The notes below the pieces were generated by a model. That model ran no database searches and was not told the origin of the DNA. It saw only the letters and a list, made by a program, of their open reading frames with translations. The position numbers were made by a program, and so were the translations under genes. DNA of 64,000 nucleotides from Leidyana gryllorum EB-2025a. Taxonomy: Eukaryota; Apicomplexa. The DNA lies in NCBI GenBank assembly GCA_048772705.1, contig JBLWGC010000133.1, positions 124,001 through 188,000 of the forward strand, read 5' to 3'. This document shows positions 21,236 through 33,315 of this stretch, piece after piece (the first letter of the stretch is position 1; each line of letters opens with the position of its first letter).

Positions 21236-24200
21236 CATCGCTTGGCCCGTTTTGTTGGCCTGCGGCTTATCAACGTCCCCTCCTCTTCGTCTTCGCCTCC
21301 TTCTCCTTCCCCCGCTCTCTTCGAAACTTTTGTTATCGTTGAGGTTCCATTCTTGAAGGCCGTTCTGCAGTTTTCAAGTTTCCCTCCCCACAACAAGAGG
21401 TTCCATATTCACCTAAATAGCACATCAGCGTTCCGATACAGGTTGTCCTTGTGCGATATCACAATGAATTGTGACTGCGAGAAATACTTCTTGATCATCT
21501 CACCCAAATGCTGCGTATGGTTAGCATCCAACGCCGCGTCCACCTCGTCCAGAATGTAGAAGGGCGAGGGCTGTGATCAAATTACATGAGACGTTCACAA
21601 TTGGCCAAATGCCCTCATACGTCACCCACTCACTCATTATCATTCAATCTATCATACATCCATATATCAACACACACACACACTCGCATAATGTCAGGTC
21701 AGCAAACAATGGAAGACTGAATTAACACATTTCGCCGTCATGGCCGCCACAACAAAACGAAAACAACTTTATGAGCCTTACATTCAGTTTGAGCAGCGCC
21801 AGAGTCAGAGACAAGGCTAAAAGACTCTTCTGGCCCCCGCTCAGCTCGGTCAGATTCAGCTTACGGGTACCACCTAATCGCACCTGCATTTCCAAACCTT
21901 TGTTCAGATTGTTCGGCTCCACACATCCGAGCATAGCTTCAGCACCCGGCAGAAGAGTGCTGAACACTTGATTGAAAAGCCCGTTGACTTTTGCGAACGA
22001 TGTCTCCAACTTAACTTTCTTCTGAGAGTCAATGTTCTTGATAAAGTCCAACACTTTGTCGCGCTGCTCTTCAACTCGAGCTTTGTCGCGCTTCAATGCG
22101 TCAAAGTCCTTCTCCGCCACCGCCAATAACTCAATCGCTTTGCGATCGATCTTCATTTGCAACTCACTCCGCTGACGATTCATGTTATTCAATACATCAC
22201 GCAACTCCGCCGGCGTCTCTTTGCTGTACTCTCGCTCCACCTCCTCCTTCACCCCAGGATCAACACCACTTTGGTTACCCATCTCCTCGTCCGCCAATTT
22301 GATTTGCTGCGACGCATGGCCCTCGCTGCCACTCAACCCCCCCCCCTCGGCCTACCTTCTTGGCGTTCTCGATAGACTCCTTGGCTTTCCGGGAGGCACC
22401 CTTGACAGACGTAATCTCATCCTGGCTATCCGCAATGTCCTTTTGGATCTCAGCAATCTTCTCCTCAGCCGACTCGTACTCTGCTTTCAATTTGGCATGC
22501 GTGTCCTGTACCGCCTGCAGCTCGGCACCGACCACCTCTGTCTCTTTGGCCTTCTTCTGATGCTCGGCTTCAAGCTCGGCCAGAGTCTTTTCGTGCACTG
22601 TCAGCTCGGTGGTTGTGATCTGCTGTATCTCTTCTTGGATGGTCTCCACCCGACCGTTCAAAGATGCGTGCTGTGTACGCAGATCCTCCATTGCCTTACA
22701 AATGTCCGCCAAAGCCGTTCCAGCGGCTTTCAAAGCCTTCTGGGAGCTGGCGAGCTCCTTCTCCATCTTTGCCAACTATATCACACGTGTGTGTCGATAC
22801 TGAAAGCGGTCCCGTGTCTCACCTGTTGAGCTTTATTGTTGGTGAACTTCTCCACCAAGTCTGTCAGTGGCTTCAGGGTCGACTCTAACGTCTTAATACG
22901 TTCCTTCAACTCCTTTTCCTTGTTGTTCAGATCGACCAGCTGCTCGATGCAGATCAGTGACAATAACCAAGATTGATTTTACCTCTTCTTCAGCCTTTCG
23001 CAAACGGCCTTCGTCGCTGACTTCTTTGGCTGTGTTGATTTTCTCCTCGGCAGCCGCAACTTCGCGCTTAAACTTTGCCACTTCAGATTCCAGATCGGTG
23101 GCTATATGTTCCTGATTGGTGGATTTGACAACCGCATTCTTGAGAACTCTGCAGATCAGGCAGTGCAGGATGAGACGTTTGTGAAGACAAACTATGCTCA
23201 CTCCAATCTTTTCTCGATTTCATCCACATTTCGGCGGCACAATCGATAGTTGGCAGCGTCGGTGAGGATATTGTTGAAGCCAGCTGTCGATCCACCGGAT
23301 ATGTTGCCGGCGCCATCCCACTTCTCCCCTTGTATGGTGATGGTGGGATACTTCCATCCTTGGGTATTGTACAGCTGATGCAGGAAAGAGGTCTTGATTG
23401 ATCCGGACCACGCACCTTCTCTGCTGTTTCTCGTTTTTGACAGAGAAAGACCCCTGGGAACACTGTACACAGTGCTGCGTGATGCTTCTTGTCGCTCAAT
23501 CTGTAGTTTGAGCGTCTCAGCCGCTCCTCACAGTTGGAACTCACTCGAGGCACTCCATTGGGTGAACAACCAAATCCTCAAAAGGTTCTCCAGCCTGTCT
23601 GGCCTGCGCTTTGACTTGCGCAGTCGGTTCTGCACCTCGGACTTTGTTCAGCGGCATACAGGTTGCTCGCTGGTTGCGAGCTTTGACCCATTCGAACACC
23701 ACCTGCGCGACTCGATCGTCCCGCACCACGATCTGACGCAATTTGGCCTTGGCGCATTCCTGTTGGTTAGAACGGCGTGCTTCAATCGACAACGGTGAGC
23801 TATTTGGGACCCACCTCGAGGGCCAAAACGTAACGGTTGAAGTTCTCTTTTACCTCAAAGAGTTCAAAGACAGCACCGGGCATCTGAAATAATGAGATCA
23901 CTCGTCGGCAGCGGGCGGGGTGAGCTTACTAAGGACGGATCGTTGACTGCCTGACGGAAGAGTTTGGCTCTGCTGATCTCTGCCCGGCGTTCGATAGCCT
24001 CGAGTTCTTGTCGCGCGTTCTCCAGCTCTGAGGCCAAGCGGCCATGTTCAACGATGAGGCGTTCATGGGCTTCAGGGTCGAACGCGAGGGTGGCCAATCG
24101 CTGTGTGGCTGCAGCCAACTTGAGTTTGGTCGCCTCACACGCCTTCTCGAGACCCTCCAGTTGCTGCATCCGTCAGTCGATTCCCGTGTCCCCGCCGTCT

Positions 24201-26028
24201 CCCGACTCACATGCTGACTTTTGACTCGAGGTTTGAGTTCCGCGACAGTCGCTGTCAGTGCTCTGTTCAAAGCCGAGTGGGGATTAAGCAGTCTTTTTGA
24301 GGCCTCACTTTCGGCGGGGTCCCAAGGCCGTGAGAGCATTGGTGGTGGCGCTCAATTCAGTTTGAATCTCTTGAATCCGCGTTGGGACATCCTGACCAGC
24401 GTCGTCCAGAATAGCGCCTGTGTGTGTATTCGAGATTGCGGGCACAGCAATGCCCCTCACCCACCTCGTTTGAATGCAGTGAGACGCTGTTCGGTGGTCT
24501 CGCATTTGCTTCTCAGCTCGTCTTCTTTCTTCTGGGCCTCTTCTTGGGCTGTGAGTTGAGCGGCGTTTTTGGTGACGAACGAATCTAATTCGGTTCGGGA
24601 AGTGGTCAGCTCTTTGTTGAGCTTTGCGATGTGCTGTTTCCGATCTTTCTGTTCCCGAAAGAAGTGTAATCGACTTTGGTGATCGCGACTCACAATTATC
24701 TTCCGTGTGTCTTCGATCGATACTCGTAGTGTCCCGAGCTCCTTTGAAGGAAGGGGAGGGAGTCCGTGTGAGTGAGAATGCAAAGAAAACTCACCCGTTG
24801 TGACTGAAGCAGCTTTCCTTCGAGACGTTTGACCGTTTCATTGGACTCAGATCCCTGGAGTGTGTGAGCGATCTTTCTGCGGCGATCTTCCCAATCCTCA
24901 ATCTTATGCTTTTGAGTCAGAATGTGACGTTCCAATTTGTCGACGGTGCTTTGACCGTTCTCTGAGAAGAGAGTTTGTCTCTTCCGAGACCCAAAGTGTT
25001 CGTCAGCTCACGCATCATTTGACGTGTGGATTCGAGCTGACGCTCGTAGGTTGCTTTTGTCCTCTCCAGGAAGACTCGTCTCAATGCGACTATTTTGTCG
25101 CCGAGCTGTACATAGGTCACGTAGCATTGTCTATAGTCGACGGGTGTGAGCGACGGAGTGGTCAACGGAGAGTGGCTCACTTGGCAGCTCTCAGATGGTC
25201 CAGTGTGGGCTGCAGAGAGGTACCGATGTCACTGTCAATTCGCGCTAGCTACAAATTTCGAAGAGCCAGAGTACCGACAGCAAACCTTTCGGGTACCACC
25301 TACTTGTTCGTTCTTCTCAGCGAGCGTACGTTCTGACGCTTTGCGCTGTCGATCAAACACGTTGGTACCGACTGCCTCTTGGAAGAGGTCGAGGACGTCC
25401 AGAGGCTTCATGTTGATGACAGCCGTCACTCGACCCTGCATGACCAGAAACTGCGGCTGGTCAACACTGAGGCGAGCCTCGGCAAACAGACGATGAACAT
25501 CCCGGGTTCGGGCCACGCGACCGTTCACAAAGTGTCGATCCTTATTGTTAGTGTCGATCTGGGGAGACAGACAACACTGTCTCAAAAACAAATGCGCCGC
25601 CCTACTTGACGAGTGACGGTTATTGTGTCCTGATCAACATAACTAGGAGGCGACATTGATTTGTCGCTGTTCTCAAACTCGATAGTGACCTGACGACGCC
25701 CGACATTGTCGGTCAGACTCAATTGTCTCAGCTTACAGCCGCGCTGGTAACACCAGCGGCGCCTCGTTTGTAGATCAGTTCGGTGATATCTTTCACACGC
25801 ATCTATAATCACAGTACAGAGAGAGTGTCAGATGATATGTTGTTGATCGTCGTCCAATACCTGCGCCCCAGGTCGAAACCCCATGGCAAAGCAGATGCCA
25901 TCAAATATGTTCGACTTCCCGGTTCCATTAGGTCCCGTGATGGCATTAAATTGGGGGTGCAAATGGTCAATTGTCACACGGTGGCTGTAAGATTTGAACC
26001 CCTCCAGGGTCAAGCGCACAATACGCAT
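21236..26028 (-). CDS. SMC2: Condensin subunit SMC2
   Basis: ATG 26028 opens with MRIVRLTLEGFKSYSHR. The Walker A site is NAITGPNGTGKSN. The segment QFLVMQGRVTAVINMKPLDV is diagnostic of SMC2 as opposed to SMC1, 3 or 4. Long coiled-coil arms follow, interrupted by a hinge (around KLRQIVVRDDRVAQVVFEWV). The C-terminal head has the signature LTELSGGQKSLLALSLTLAL and the Walker B site FYILDEVDAALD. The last exon (TAFKNGTSTITKVSKR) adds an acidic and basic tail ending at TGA 21236-21238. About 20 small introns break the gene. SMC2 pairs with SMC4 in condensin and drives mitotic chromosome folding. Many exon boundaries in the coiled coil were not checked one by one. Confidence 0.9.
22782..22793. 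repeat. Intronic CACACGTGTG palindrome, copy 2
   Basis: CACACGTGTGTG within an SMC2 intron of about 47 nt, near its acceptor. Confidence 0.7.
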
Positions 26029-26085
26029 GATCTTGACGGCCAGCCCCCTTCCAAATACTATCAAAAATCCGAAAGAACCATCTCA

Positions 26086-27136
26086 CTACTTTCCAGGACC
26101 TGCCCATTCTTCCAAAATATCGGTGTACCATGTATCCAGGAAACCGATACGAGCTGTCACAGAAGCAACAGCGTCAGCCAACTTGACATTGCGGTGCTTT
26201 ATCAGATGCCACCCCCCCAAAATACTCGCATAGTCACAACCACTCTCATCAATTATCTGCCAAAAGTCGATCAACGAATCTATCAGCCCACACTCTCAAC
26301 TAAACTCACCAAGATGTTCCCCCGACCCTTCTTCGGCGGCTTCTTAGCCGCATATTTCATGTACACCGATACGACAAAGTCGTCCGGTGTCGGGTTATCA
26401 TCAAAGGCAGTATTCTCCAGATTGATCCCAGGAGTCTTCACGAACAAGCGCCGTGACGATATATTGATAATCGTGGTACAATACAGTCTACTGATGATGG
26501 CTTTCGCACGGAGGAAGTGCACTCTGTGGATGGCATAAGTTCCAACATGGGTCTTTGTCGGCGGTACCAACTCCACAGGCCCGGGTAAACTATCAGCAGT
26601 GTCCGATTTGTGCATCGTGAACCGAAACCGTTTGTAAAAGTCATTGAAGGTGCCTACAGGAGGGAGATCAATAGTGGTGATGGCCATGACACACACGTGT
26701 GTGACGGAGACGGCACACAATCATTAAGCAGTATCTACAGTTGCACAAGTGCAATATAAGTACCTTCTAGCACATAGACACCCTTGGGGGGCGTCTCACA
26801 GGTTTCCAACTTCTTGACAAACTCTTTAATCTTGTTGTCACCTGCTTTAGCCCCATACAAGAGAATCAGCATATCCCAGGCCCAGCTCAGATCCTCTCCA
26901 GTATCATTGAGTTTAGCCCCCACAATGTGTCTTTTGTTGAATTCGGGCCCATTTCGCAGGTCAAAGATGGCATAGTAGTCTGGCCACACAGCTGCCTGTT
27001 GGACGAGACAATAGAATCGGGAAGCAGAAACTGTTTGAAGTTCAAAGGGATCGGTTTTGGGGGTGATGGGGCCAGCAGGGGGAGGTGGATAGCCAGTGGG
27101 TTTCTCTAATGGTTCCTTAGATATCTTCTGCCCCAT
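26086..27136 (-). CDS. Rhodanese plus dual-specificity phosphatase-like pseudoenzyme, N-myristoylation signal
   Basis: Three exons, ATG 27136. MGQKISKEP is a strong N-myristoylation motif (Gly2, Ser6). A rhodanese-like domain follows (YYAIFDLRNGPEFNKRHIVG), but where the catalytic Cys loop should be the sequence reads LILLYGAKAGDN without Cys. The second half matches a dual-specificity phosphatase fold. The P-loop aligns without gaps: the usual VHCxxGxxRS reads IDESGCDYA, so His is Ile, Cys is Asp and Arg is Tyr, while the following helix (KHRNVKLADAV) is conserved. This domain order and loss of catalysis are those of STYXL1/MK-STYX pseudophosphatases. It may act as a membrane-tethered binder of phosphoproteins or MAP kinases (inference). 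Intron 1 is about 110 nt and holds a perfect 14-nt palindrome. Confidence 0.72.
26690..26703. repeat. Intronic CACACACGTGTGTG palindrome, copy 3
   Basis: Perfect 14-nt palindrome in intron 1 of the pseudophosphatase gene. Confidence 0.75.
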
Positions 27137-27194
27137 GTTGAGAGTGTCCAGAGCACAAGCTCATGCACATGCACTACACGTCTCTAGCCGCTGT

Positions 27195-27561
27195 CTATCC
27201 TCCGCGCAATTGCAGCACCATATGGAGCGAGTCTCCAGCCTTACATCCGACATGACTTAACACTACATCGTCAGCGAGCTGTTTTCCAGAGTAGATGAGC
27301 TTGATTTGCTCCATGGCAATACCTTCCTTTTCCTGCAAGAGCAAGCGCGAAGAGTTAAGCAGGGGCGGGAGAGTGAATATGGGGGAGACGGTATGGGAGA
27401 GGGGAGTGTGTGTGTTCCTCCATTTGGGGGAGTGGCGTCACAAAGGCTGGTGGTGTGGGGGTCATTACCTGAAGTGTCCATTTGACAAACTTCACGTCGG
27501 CTGTGGAGTCAACATCCAACTCTGTGCGCTTGCCAGCGAGGGTCTGAATGTAAATAATCAT
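27195..27561 (-). CDS. NEDD8: NEDD8-like ubiquitin-family modifier ending in Gly-Gly
   Basis: Two exons encode exactly 76 residues, starting MIIYIQTLAGKRTELDVD and ending HMVLQLRGG followed directly by the stop codon. The hydrophobic patch Leu8, Ile44, Val70 and Lys48 are kept, and the stretch LIYSGKQLADD resembles NEDD8/RUB1. Residue 72 is Gln: not Arg as in ubiquitin, and not the Ala of animal and plant NEDD8. A non-Arg residue here is what lets NEDD8 pass the E1 gate of UBA3, and a UBA3 gene lies at 51410. Because nothing follows Gly76, the product needs no C-terminal processing. NEDD8 is attached to cullins to activate SCF-type ligases. The start codon is only 14 bp from that of the divergent gene. 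Confidence 0.82.
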
Positions 27562-27575
27562 ACTGCACCCAAACG

Positions 27576-27965
27576 ATGTGGCCACCACGTGCACGGAGTC
27601 AGACCCTTATTCCTTTCGTCACTGAGCTGAGGCAAGGACCTATATTAGTTGTTTTGTTGTCTCCACACGATTTGACCGCCAATCGCTATACTCGATGGAA
27701 GCACCCAGCTACTGACTTTGACTCTTTCTGCTCTCTCATTAGCACTCGATGGAACAAATCACCTCAGCTGAAAGGACCGCCCCCAGACATACCCTTAGAC
27801 AAACAGCATAAACAATATGTCAGGCGCAGGCGACTCTCATTAAGTCTCATCGTCCTCGGTTCTATCATATCTCTAGCTGCACTCTCCTCCTTCTACGCTG
27901 CCGCTCCCACCTTAGCTCTCATTGCCCTCTGTTCCTACCTGATTCAGTACACTGTGTCCCATTGA
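27576..27965 (+). CDS. Small C-terminal membrane-hairpin protein, unknown
   Basis: About 129 residues. The C-terminal 50 residues form one long or two short hydrophobic segments (LSLIVLGSIISLAALSSFY and APTLALIALCSYLIQY) after a basic stretch (KQYVRRRR), which suggests a tail- or hairpin-anchored protein with a cytosolic N terminus. No family is recognised. The start at 27576 is the only in-frame ATG, but it lies 14 bp from the NEDD8-like ATG; an upstream intron or a non-ATG start is possible. A GT-rich simple repeat follows its stop (about 28010-28027). Confidence 0.45.
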   Translation: MWPPRARSQTLIPFVTELRQGPILVVLLSPHDLTANRYTRWKHPATDFDSFCSLISTRWNKSPQLKGPPPDIPLDKQHKQYVRRRRLSLSLIVLGSIISLAALSSFYAAAPTLALIALCSYLIQYTVSH

Positions 27966-28209
27966 TGAGACCGAGTGTGTCTACACCCTGTGTGATGGTA
28001 TGTGCGCGCGTGTGTGTGTGTGTGTGTCAAACTGTGTGGCTCGCTGCCCGACCCGAGCTGTTCAGCTCACTGTTGACGTTCTCCTCATTGGAGTACTCCT
28101 ATGTCTGACCTCCACTATCTAACTATCTGTATATCAAAGTCTCATCTGTCATTTCGGATAGCAAACATAGCGTTCGCCAAAGGTCGGTCGCAGCGGTGGT
28201 GTAAATGAA

Positions 28210-30961
28210 TTATCGTGCGCACCGTCGGATCCCGACTGGCGGACTTGGAGGAGTGAGATGGGTGGAGAGGACCCTATTGCCGTTTGGGCCGGCGCCTGCT
28301 GCACTCCGATACTCGCTGCCGTAAAGACTGCGATCCTCCGAGAAGAGGTCATCCTCGTCCTCCTCAGTTCCATCGTGGCGTCTATCTCCGGGGCGCGGAT
28401 GGTGAGTCAAGTATATACGTTCATATTGCTCGAACAACAACCCATACTGATTATGTGCTGCCTGCAGAGACCTGCATGGGATTAGAGCTTCTTCGTCAGA
28501 CAAAACCTACTTTTGCAGGCGATCTATTGTCACCTCTCGTACAGCCAAATGCTGTTCCAACAACCGCCGCTTAGCCTCCGCTTCGGCATACCTGTCGGCC
28601 AACTCTTGAACTTGGGCATACAACAATGTCAACGCCTGGAAGTGGTCGCTTTGGCCGCCGAGGACCCCGTCACTGCAGAGTTATACAAACCGTCCACATC
28701 GGAAAGCGGTACGCTCACCTGATCTCGGAGGCCGAAAAACAGCTCTCCATTCGCGGTACGGACGTTATTGTCGCCCCTCCACGATTCGTTGGCGACCGCA
28801 CTTCGCGTTCTGAGCTGCCCACCCTAGACAAGGAATACCGTTGGGCCAACCACTTTTGGTAATGGAATGACTCGGGTGAACACGACTCTCCGCAGCAACA
28901 CTCCGCCGCCGTCCGCTTCTCGGGTGCGTCTACAAACTCTTCTTTGGCTTCCGCCTCGCAGACCTGTCGATGCCGGACAACCGGAGTCCCTTCGCTGGCC
29001 TCGGACCGGGCAACTGAGGGCACCGGCCGTGGCACCGATATCATTTCAAGATCCGGAAGCGACAGTTTAGACCGCGCTTGTGACACGTCCGCGGGCAACT
29101 TCAGACCGGCATTCTGCACAACATCGTCATCGATCAGACGCGAGACAGGAATGGCACACGAGACATGAGAGTGGCACACGAGACATGAGAATGGCACACG
29201 AGACATGAAAATGGCACACGAGACATGAAAATGGCACACGAGACACGAGATATGTTGCTTAGACGATGTATCAGTACCTGTATGAGGACCTCCAACGAGG
29301 AAGCATAAGTCTGAGAAACTCATTGTATGCCCAGAGACGCTCGTTGTCAGGCTTACCGCAATTTCAGCAAGTTCTCGAGATTTTGCCTCCAGGAGTAGTG
29401 CGAGTGTTTCTCTCGAGATCGTTTCGTTCTTGGAGACCACATTGGTCACTTTCTGACTTCGTTGTCCGAACCGCAGTGTATTGCAGGTTTCTCCTTCGCA
29501 ACTTGGATCGGTTGATATACAAACGATCATACAAGTGTGTCCATTGCCACCGAGTGAGTCCTGTAAAGCCCTTGTCAAGAGAGCGTTCCGATATGGAACG
29601 TGGGCGGCCTTCCTTTCCGTGGCCAAAACGTCAATCACCAGGCCTGAGGATCAAAGGCGCGATGGATTTCCCACTCAATCAAAGCCACCCCCTCCTCACC
29701 GAGAGTCGTCAAGCTCAAGTTGATCGTTTTGCTCTCTTCCATTGTCGCTTGATCAGCCTTAGTCCTTGCGAGGCGTTCACTGCCAGCCAAATCCACCAGA
29801 TTCAACTTGCTCGTCTGCGTGGACGGCATCAGCAGTGGGTCAGAGCTCTGATAATGACTCACTGTTGTCACCCCATTTGTGAGCTGGTGTCGGACCAAAT
29901 GGAGTCCTACGATTAAATGACTGCGTGAACTATGCAGATTGAGCGTAGTCGCCGCAGTCGCTCTCTGACGTCTTCCAGAGTCGTAGAGTCGAAAAAACTG
30001 CTCTTCATCTTCGATGAGTCTGCCAGAGCGAATGAGTGTGTGTCTCACACACCACCTTCACCCCCCCCACACACACACGGGCACTTACGCTTGTTGCAAA
30101 CCTTCTATTGAGATCTCTTGATTGGGAGTCTCTCTAATTTTGATATCATTGGAGTATTGACCATTTCCTAAGAGATCTCTGATTTTCTCGCAATAGATCT
30201 CGAACATTATAAACTGAGGTGAGAAGATGCCGGAAAGAGAGAGGGAGAGAGAAAGTGTTACCCTTAATTCGTAATGATTCTCGTTGTCAGCGTGGCCTCT
30301 GATGTGTCTTAGAACTTCGTCAACTACTCGAGGAACAATTCCTTGACGATCAGGATCTGTGCGACGGTGGATTGAAAGGCCGATAGTGGCAAGCGCCCAC
30401 TGACCATTGACAATTCCTTCCAGCGTGTAGGTCTTTCCGGTGCCGGACTGTCCGTAAGCCAGAATGGTGCCGTTGTACCCCTCCAAAAAGGCTTCGGTAG
30501 TGTCAGCGGCAGCCCGTCTATATACCTGAGGGGTGGGAGATTAGAGGAGAGGGTTTGATTTCGCAGGGGAAAGAAGGGAGGAGGAATGTTGAACTTGCCT
30601 CTTCCTGGCTGACTTCGGGCTCGAAGACGTGATCAAACTTGAATACTTGATCCAGACGCTGTTGTTGCGATACAACTTTGATGGAGGTGGGATCCCTCGG
30701 GTTGATGGTCAGGAAACCCCCTTTCTGGTAGTCTCTCATCCGGACACTGACTGCGATTCTCTGCACGCGGTCGGACTTGCGATCATTGGCGTTCGTTGTA
30801 CCATCCGCGGTGTCACGTGACAGGGCATCCGTTATTCGGGTTGCCGACGTAACACTAGAGATGACCCTCTGCTTATTGGCAGCGAACGTTCGATTCAGTG
30901 CCCGCGAAGGAGGGAGGGTAACAGCAACAGCATCAGTTGGAGACGAGTCCTCAAACATCAT
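28210..30961 (-). CDS. Kinesin with N-terminal motor and C-terminal coiled coil
   Basis: ATG 30961 (MMFEDSSPTDAV). After about 70 polar residues the motor begins (RIAVSVRMRDYQKGG). All nucleotide motifs are present: P-loop AYGQSGTGKTYTLEG, switch I LNLHSSRSH, switch II LVDLAGSER, and the late motor motif VPYRNALLTRALQDSLGGN. A polar region follows, and a coiled coil is clear near the C terminus (VQELADRYAEAEAKRRLLEQ). An intron of about 250 nt contains a 20-bp tandem repeat. The last exon can be read two ways, ending at 28210 (acidic tail with EEDEDDLFSEDRS) or, with an extra intron, at 28149; the first is favoured. Family within the kinesins cannot be assigned from sequence inspection. Confidence 0.83.
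29151..29250 (+). repeat. 20-bp minisatellite, five units, inside a kinesin intron
   Basis: Five contiguous 20-bp units with consensus ATGGCACACGAGACATGARA; units differ at one or two positions. On the minus strand it lies inside an intron of the kinesin gene, between a GTAAGC donor (near 29353) and a GTTGTGCAG acceptor (near 29122). The frame stays open through it, but the splice sites and the sudden change in composition argue that it is spliced out. Confidence 0.8.
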
Positions 30962-30997
30962 TGACAACACCAAGACAGAAATTCAATAATATTACAA

Positions 30998-31975
30998 CTA
31001 CTTGTTGGCTCTGGCCGTAAAAGGGGCTGGGGGGTCTAATACCCCAATCGGATTTATACGAGCCCAAGTGCGGAAAGACAGGTCGTGCACCCATTCGTTC
31101 TGGTTCTCGGGGTACTTTGTCAACGCCCGAATCGGCGGGTTACTCGGACTGATCCATACGCGACCCAAACTTTGGTCTCCGCCTGCAAGTTGAAGTACGA
31201 ATGAGACAAGATTCTCTCTGGGGCTGCACAAACACTTACCAATGAAACCAGAGTTGAGCGGGTTGGAGTGGAAGGAGAACTCATCGCCGATTGGAGTGGT
31301 GTAGTCGACGTCATAGAATCTCCCCTCGGGGGTGGCGGCGCCCTCTGAAGTCTCGAACTGAAGCTTTTCTGGCAGCCTCTTGCTGCGCAGAAGTGATGAT
31401 TGCCATTGTTTGAAGATCTCTTCGTTGGTCAATGACTCATCTACGCCATCGACTTGAAAAAGGAGTACGCGTTCCCGCGGTTTTATCTGCGGAGGAACAA
31501 AAAATGGTTCCACTTCCACTGATTAAGACTCACTTCGACGCCTTCTAAAGGATTTACGGTCTTTCCGGGGGATCCTTTGACCATATAGAACCCGTTGTAA
31601 TTGATCAAGTCAGACACGTAGAGATCTGGACGGTCATATGACTGATAATCGTCAGCTGTCAGCCGGGCTCTCCGGCGTCTGCCCAAGCGCCGTTTTGGAA
31701 ATCTCGAGTTCAATGGGAAGTAGGTACTGTCCCATTTGACATGTTTCTGCACAGTTAGGCAGGATGCACAACAACAGTCGCGCACTCACCCTTTTGAAAG
31801 CCGCCACATCCTCCCACTCGCAATCGTCCACCCGCTTGGCGGTCTCCTCCATTTGGTCATCATCTTCGCTGTCAGAGGAGGAGGATCGGTTCCCTTGTTC
31901 ACTTTTGACTTGAGGAGTGGGCGGGGGTGGCCCACTTGAAGAGCTGTCAGAGTCTGCTGAAGAGGAAGTAACCAT
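30998..31975 (-). CDS. Uncharacterised protein with acidic-serine N terminus
   Basis: ATG 31975 (MVTSSSADSDSSSSG). About 280 residues in four exons, ending at TAG 30998. The first 60 residues are Ser/Asp/Glu-rich. Then come a basic block (FPKRRLGRRRRARL), YDRPDLYVSDLINYNGFY and a well-conserved-looking C-terminal domain with several Trp (WISPSNPPIRALTKYP, WVHDLSFRTWARINPIG). I do not recognise the family. It starts 31 bp from the divergent IWS1 gene and its stop is 36 bp from the kinesin start; clusters like this do not by themselves show common function. Confidence 0.6.
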
Positions 31976-32006
31976 TTTGGGGCCAAAAAAACCACTCTCA
32001 CACAGT

Positions 32007-33315
32007 ATGGATGGTAAGCCACAATGGTCACAACTCACTGAACGTTTGGTGCAGACGCTCAACTCTTCGACGAGGACGATGTATTCCCGGATGAGCAGCC
32101 CCTGGTGACGGGCGAAGACGAGCTGGCAGACGAGGACGACGACGCACGTTTGCCACACAACTCTCGGCGTGAGTGGTTCTGAGATTTCTTTCCGTATCGA
32201 TTGCAGTGTCTGAGGACGAAGATGACGACGGTTTGGCGCCCAAGAAGATTCGGATGGCCACCAACCCCCCCTCCCAGTCGCTGATGGGAGGTACTTCAGA
32301 TATGCACTCGGCCCGGCCCAGTAGTAAACGAGCGCGAACAACAAACGGTGGTGAGACGCCGAAGAGTGCTAAGCGGCGCAAAGGCGAAAGCAAAGTGAGT
32401 GGGAACCCGATCCACGTCGAATATGTGTACCTTTCTCTCTTCAGAAGCGTAAAGGTGAAGGGGATGCTCGGCCGGCGACAGAGTTCGAACAAGCAATGGA
32501 GAGAGTAAAAGCTCAACGACGAAAGAAACAAGTTACACAAGAAGAAGCCGCTGAACGGGTCCAATCAATGCTCCAGAAAATGAGAGATATGGCCGATCAA
32601 GATGACGCGCGTTTGGCCGCTGGTAAACCCGCTATCGGCAAGTTGTCCATCGTTGACAGTGTTGCGGCCGAAATTGCCAAACCTGTCTGGACACAATGGT
32701 ACCTTCAGGAAGGTTTGGTCCCTGTAATAGAAAGATGGCTCGGCCCCCTTCCAGACGGTGGTCTGCCCAATCTGACTCTCAGATCTAAAATACTCACGCT
32801 GCTATCCAGACTACACGTAAGACGATCCTCGCAGCAACTTGAGTCACCAAATCTTCACAGATGTCACCAGACTATCTGTCGGGCTCTTTGTTAGGCGAGC
32901 GATTACTGGAGATCTGGAAACATCCCGAGGAAACAGAGGACAACCGGCAGTTAATTCGGAAAATCTGCACTCATTTGGTCAAGCCCATCCTGCAGCCCCG
33001 ATCCTACAACGCCGCAAGTCACTACGAAGCCATGGGAGTTGCAGCAACACCCGTTCCTGCCTCAGCAAGTAAGTTCGCACACACGTGTGTGGCACTCAAA
33101 AGCGTCTTCCAGGTCAACAAGCGGCTGTGGTACGCAGTGACTTTCGAGCAGCTATCCCGCGAGTGCAGGCGCGCACTTTTAGGGTGGCGCCGCGGTCGCA
33201 TGTTACCAGTGATGCAGGTTTAGGGGGCGGTGGGGAGGGTGAGCGTTTTTCGCGTGCTGTGGATAACCAACGGAGTCGGGGACCGGCGGGTCGTAAACGG
33301 GGCGTCCGTGCCTAG
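32007..33315 (+). CDS. IWS1: Transcription elongation factor IWS1/SPN1
   Basis: The first exon is only MD plus one base; the second gives an acidic N terminus (AQLFDEDDVFPDEQPLVTGE). Several exons later the TFIIS-N/LW domain appears: KLSIVDSVAAEIAKPVWTQW, RWLGPLPDGGLPNLTLRSKI and EIWKHPEETEDNRQLIRKIC. The motif PLPDGxLPN is typical of IWS1. The final exon carries RVQARTFRVAPRSHV, the conserved C-terminal motif, and a Gly/Arg-rich end. IWS1 binds SPT6 and RNA polymerase II during elongation. The acidic N-terminal part is much shorter than in animals. An intron near 33070 holds a perfect 14-nt palindrome. Confidence 0.87.
33078..33091. repeat. Intronic CACACACGTGTGTG palindrome, copy 4
   Basis: Perfect 14-nt palindrome immediately after the donor of a 44-nt IWS1 intron. 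Confidence 0.75.

Noticed and set aside
29150-29250. Protein-coding tandem repeat in the kinesin.
   Set aside because: The array lies between good donor and acceptor sites and its translation is unlike the flanking protein, so it is treated as intronic.
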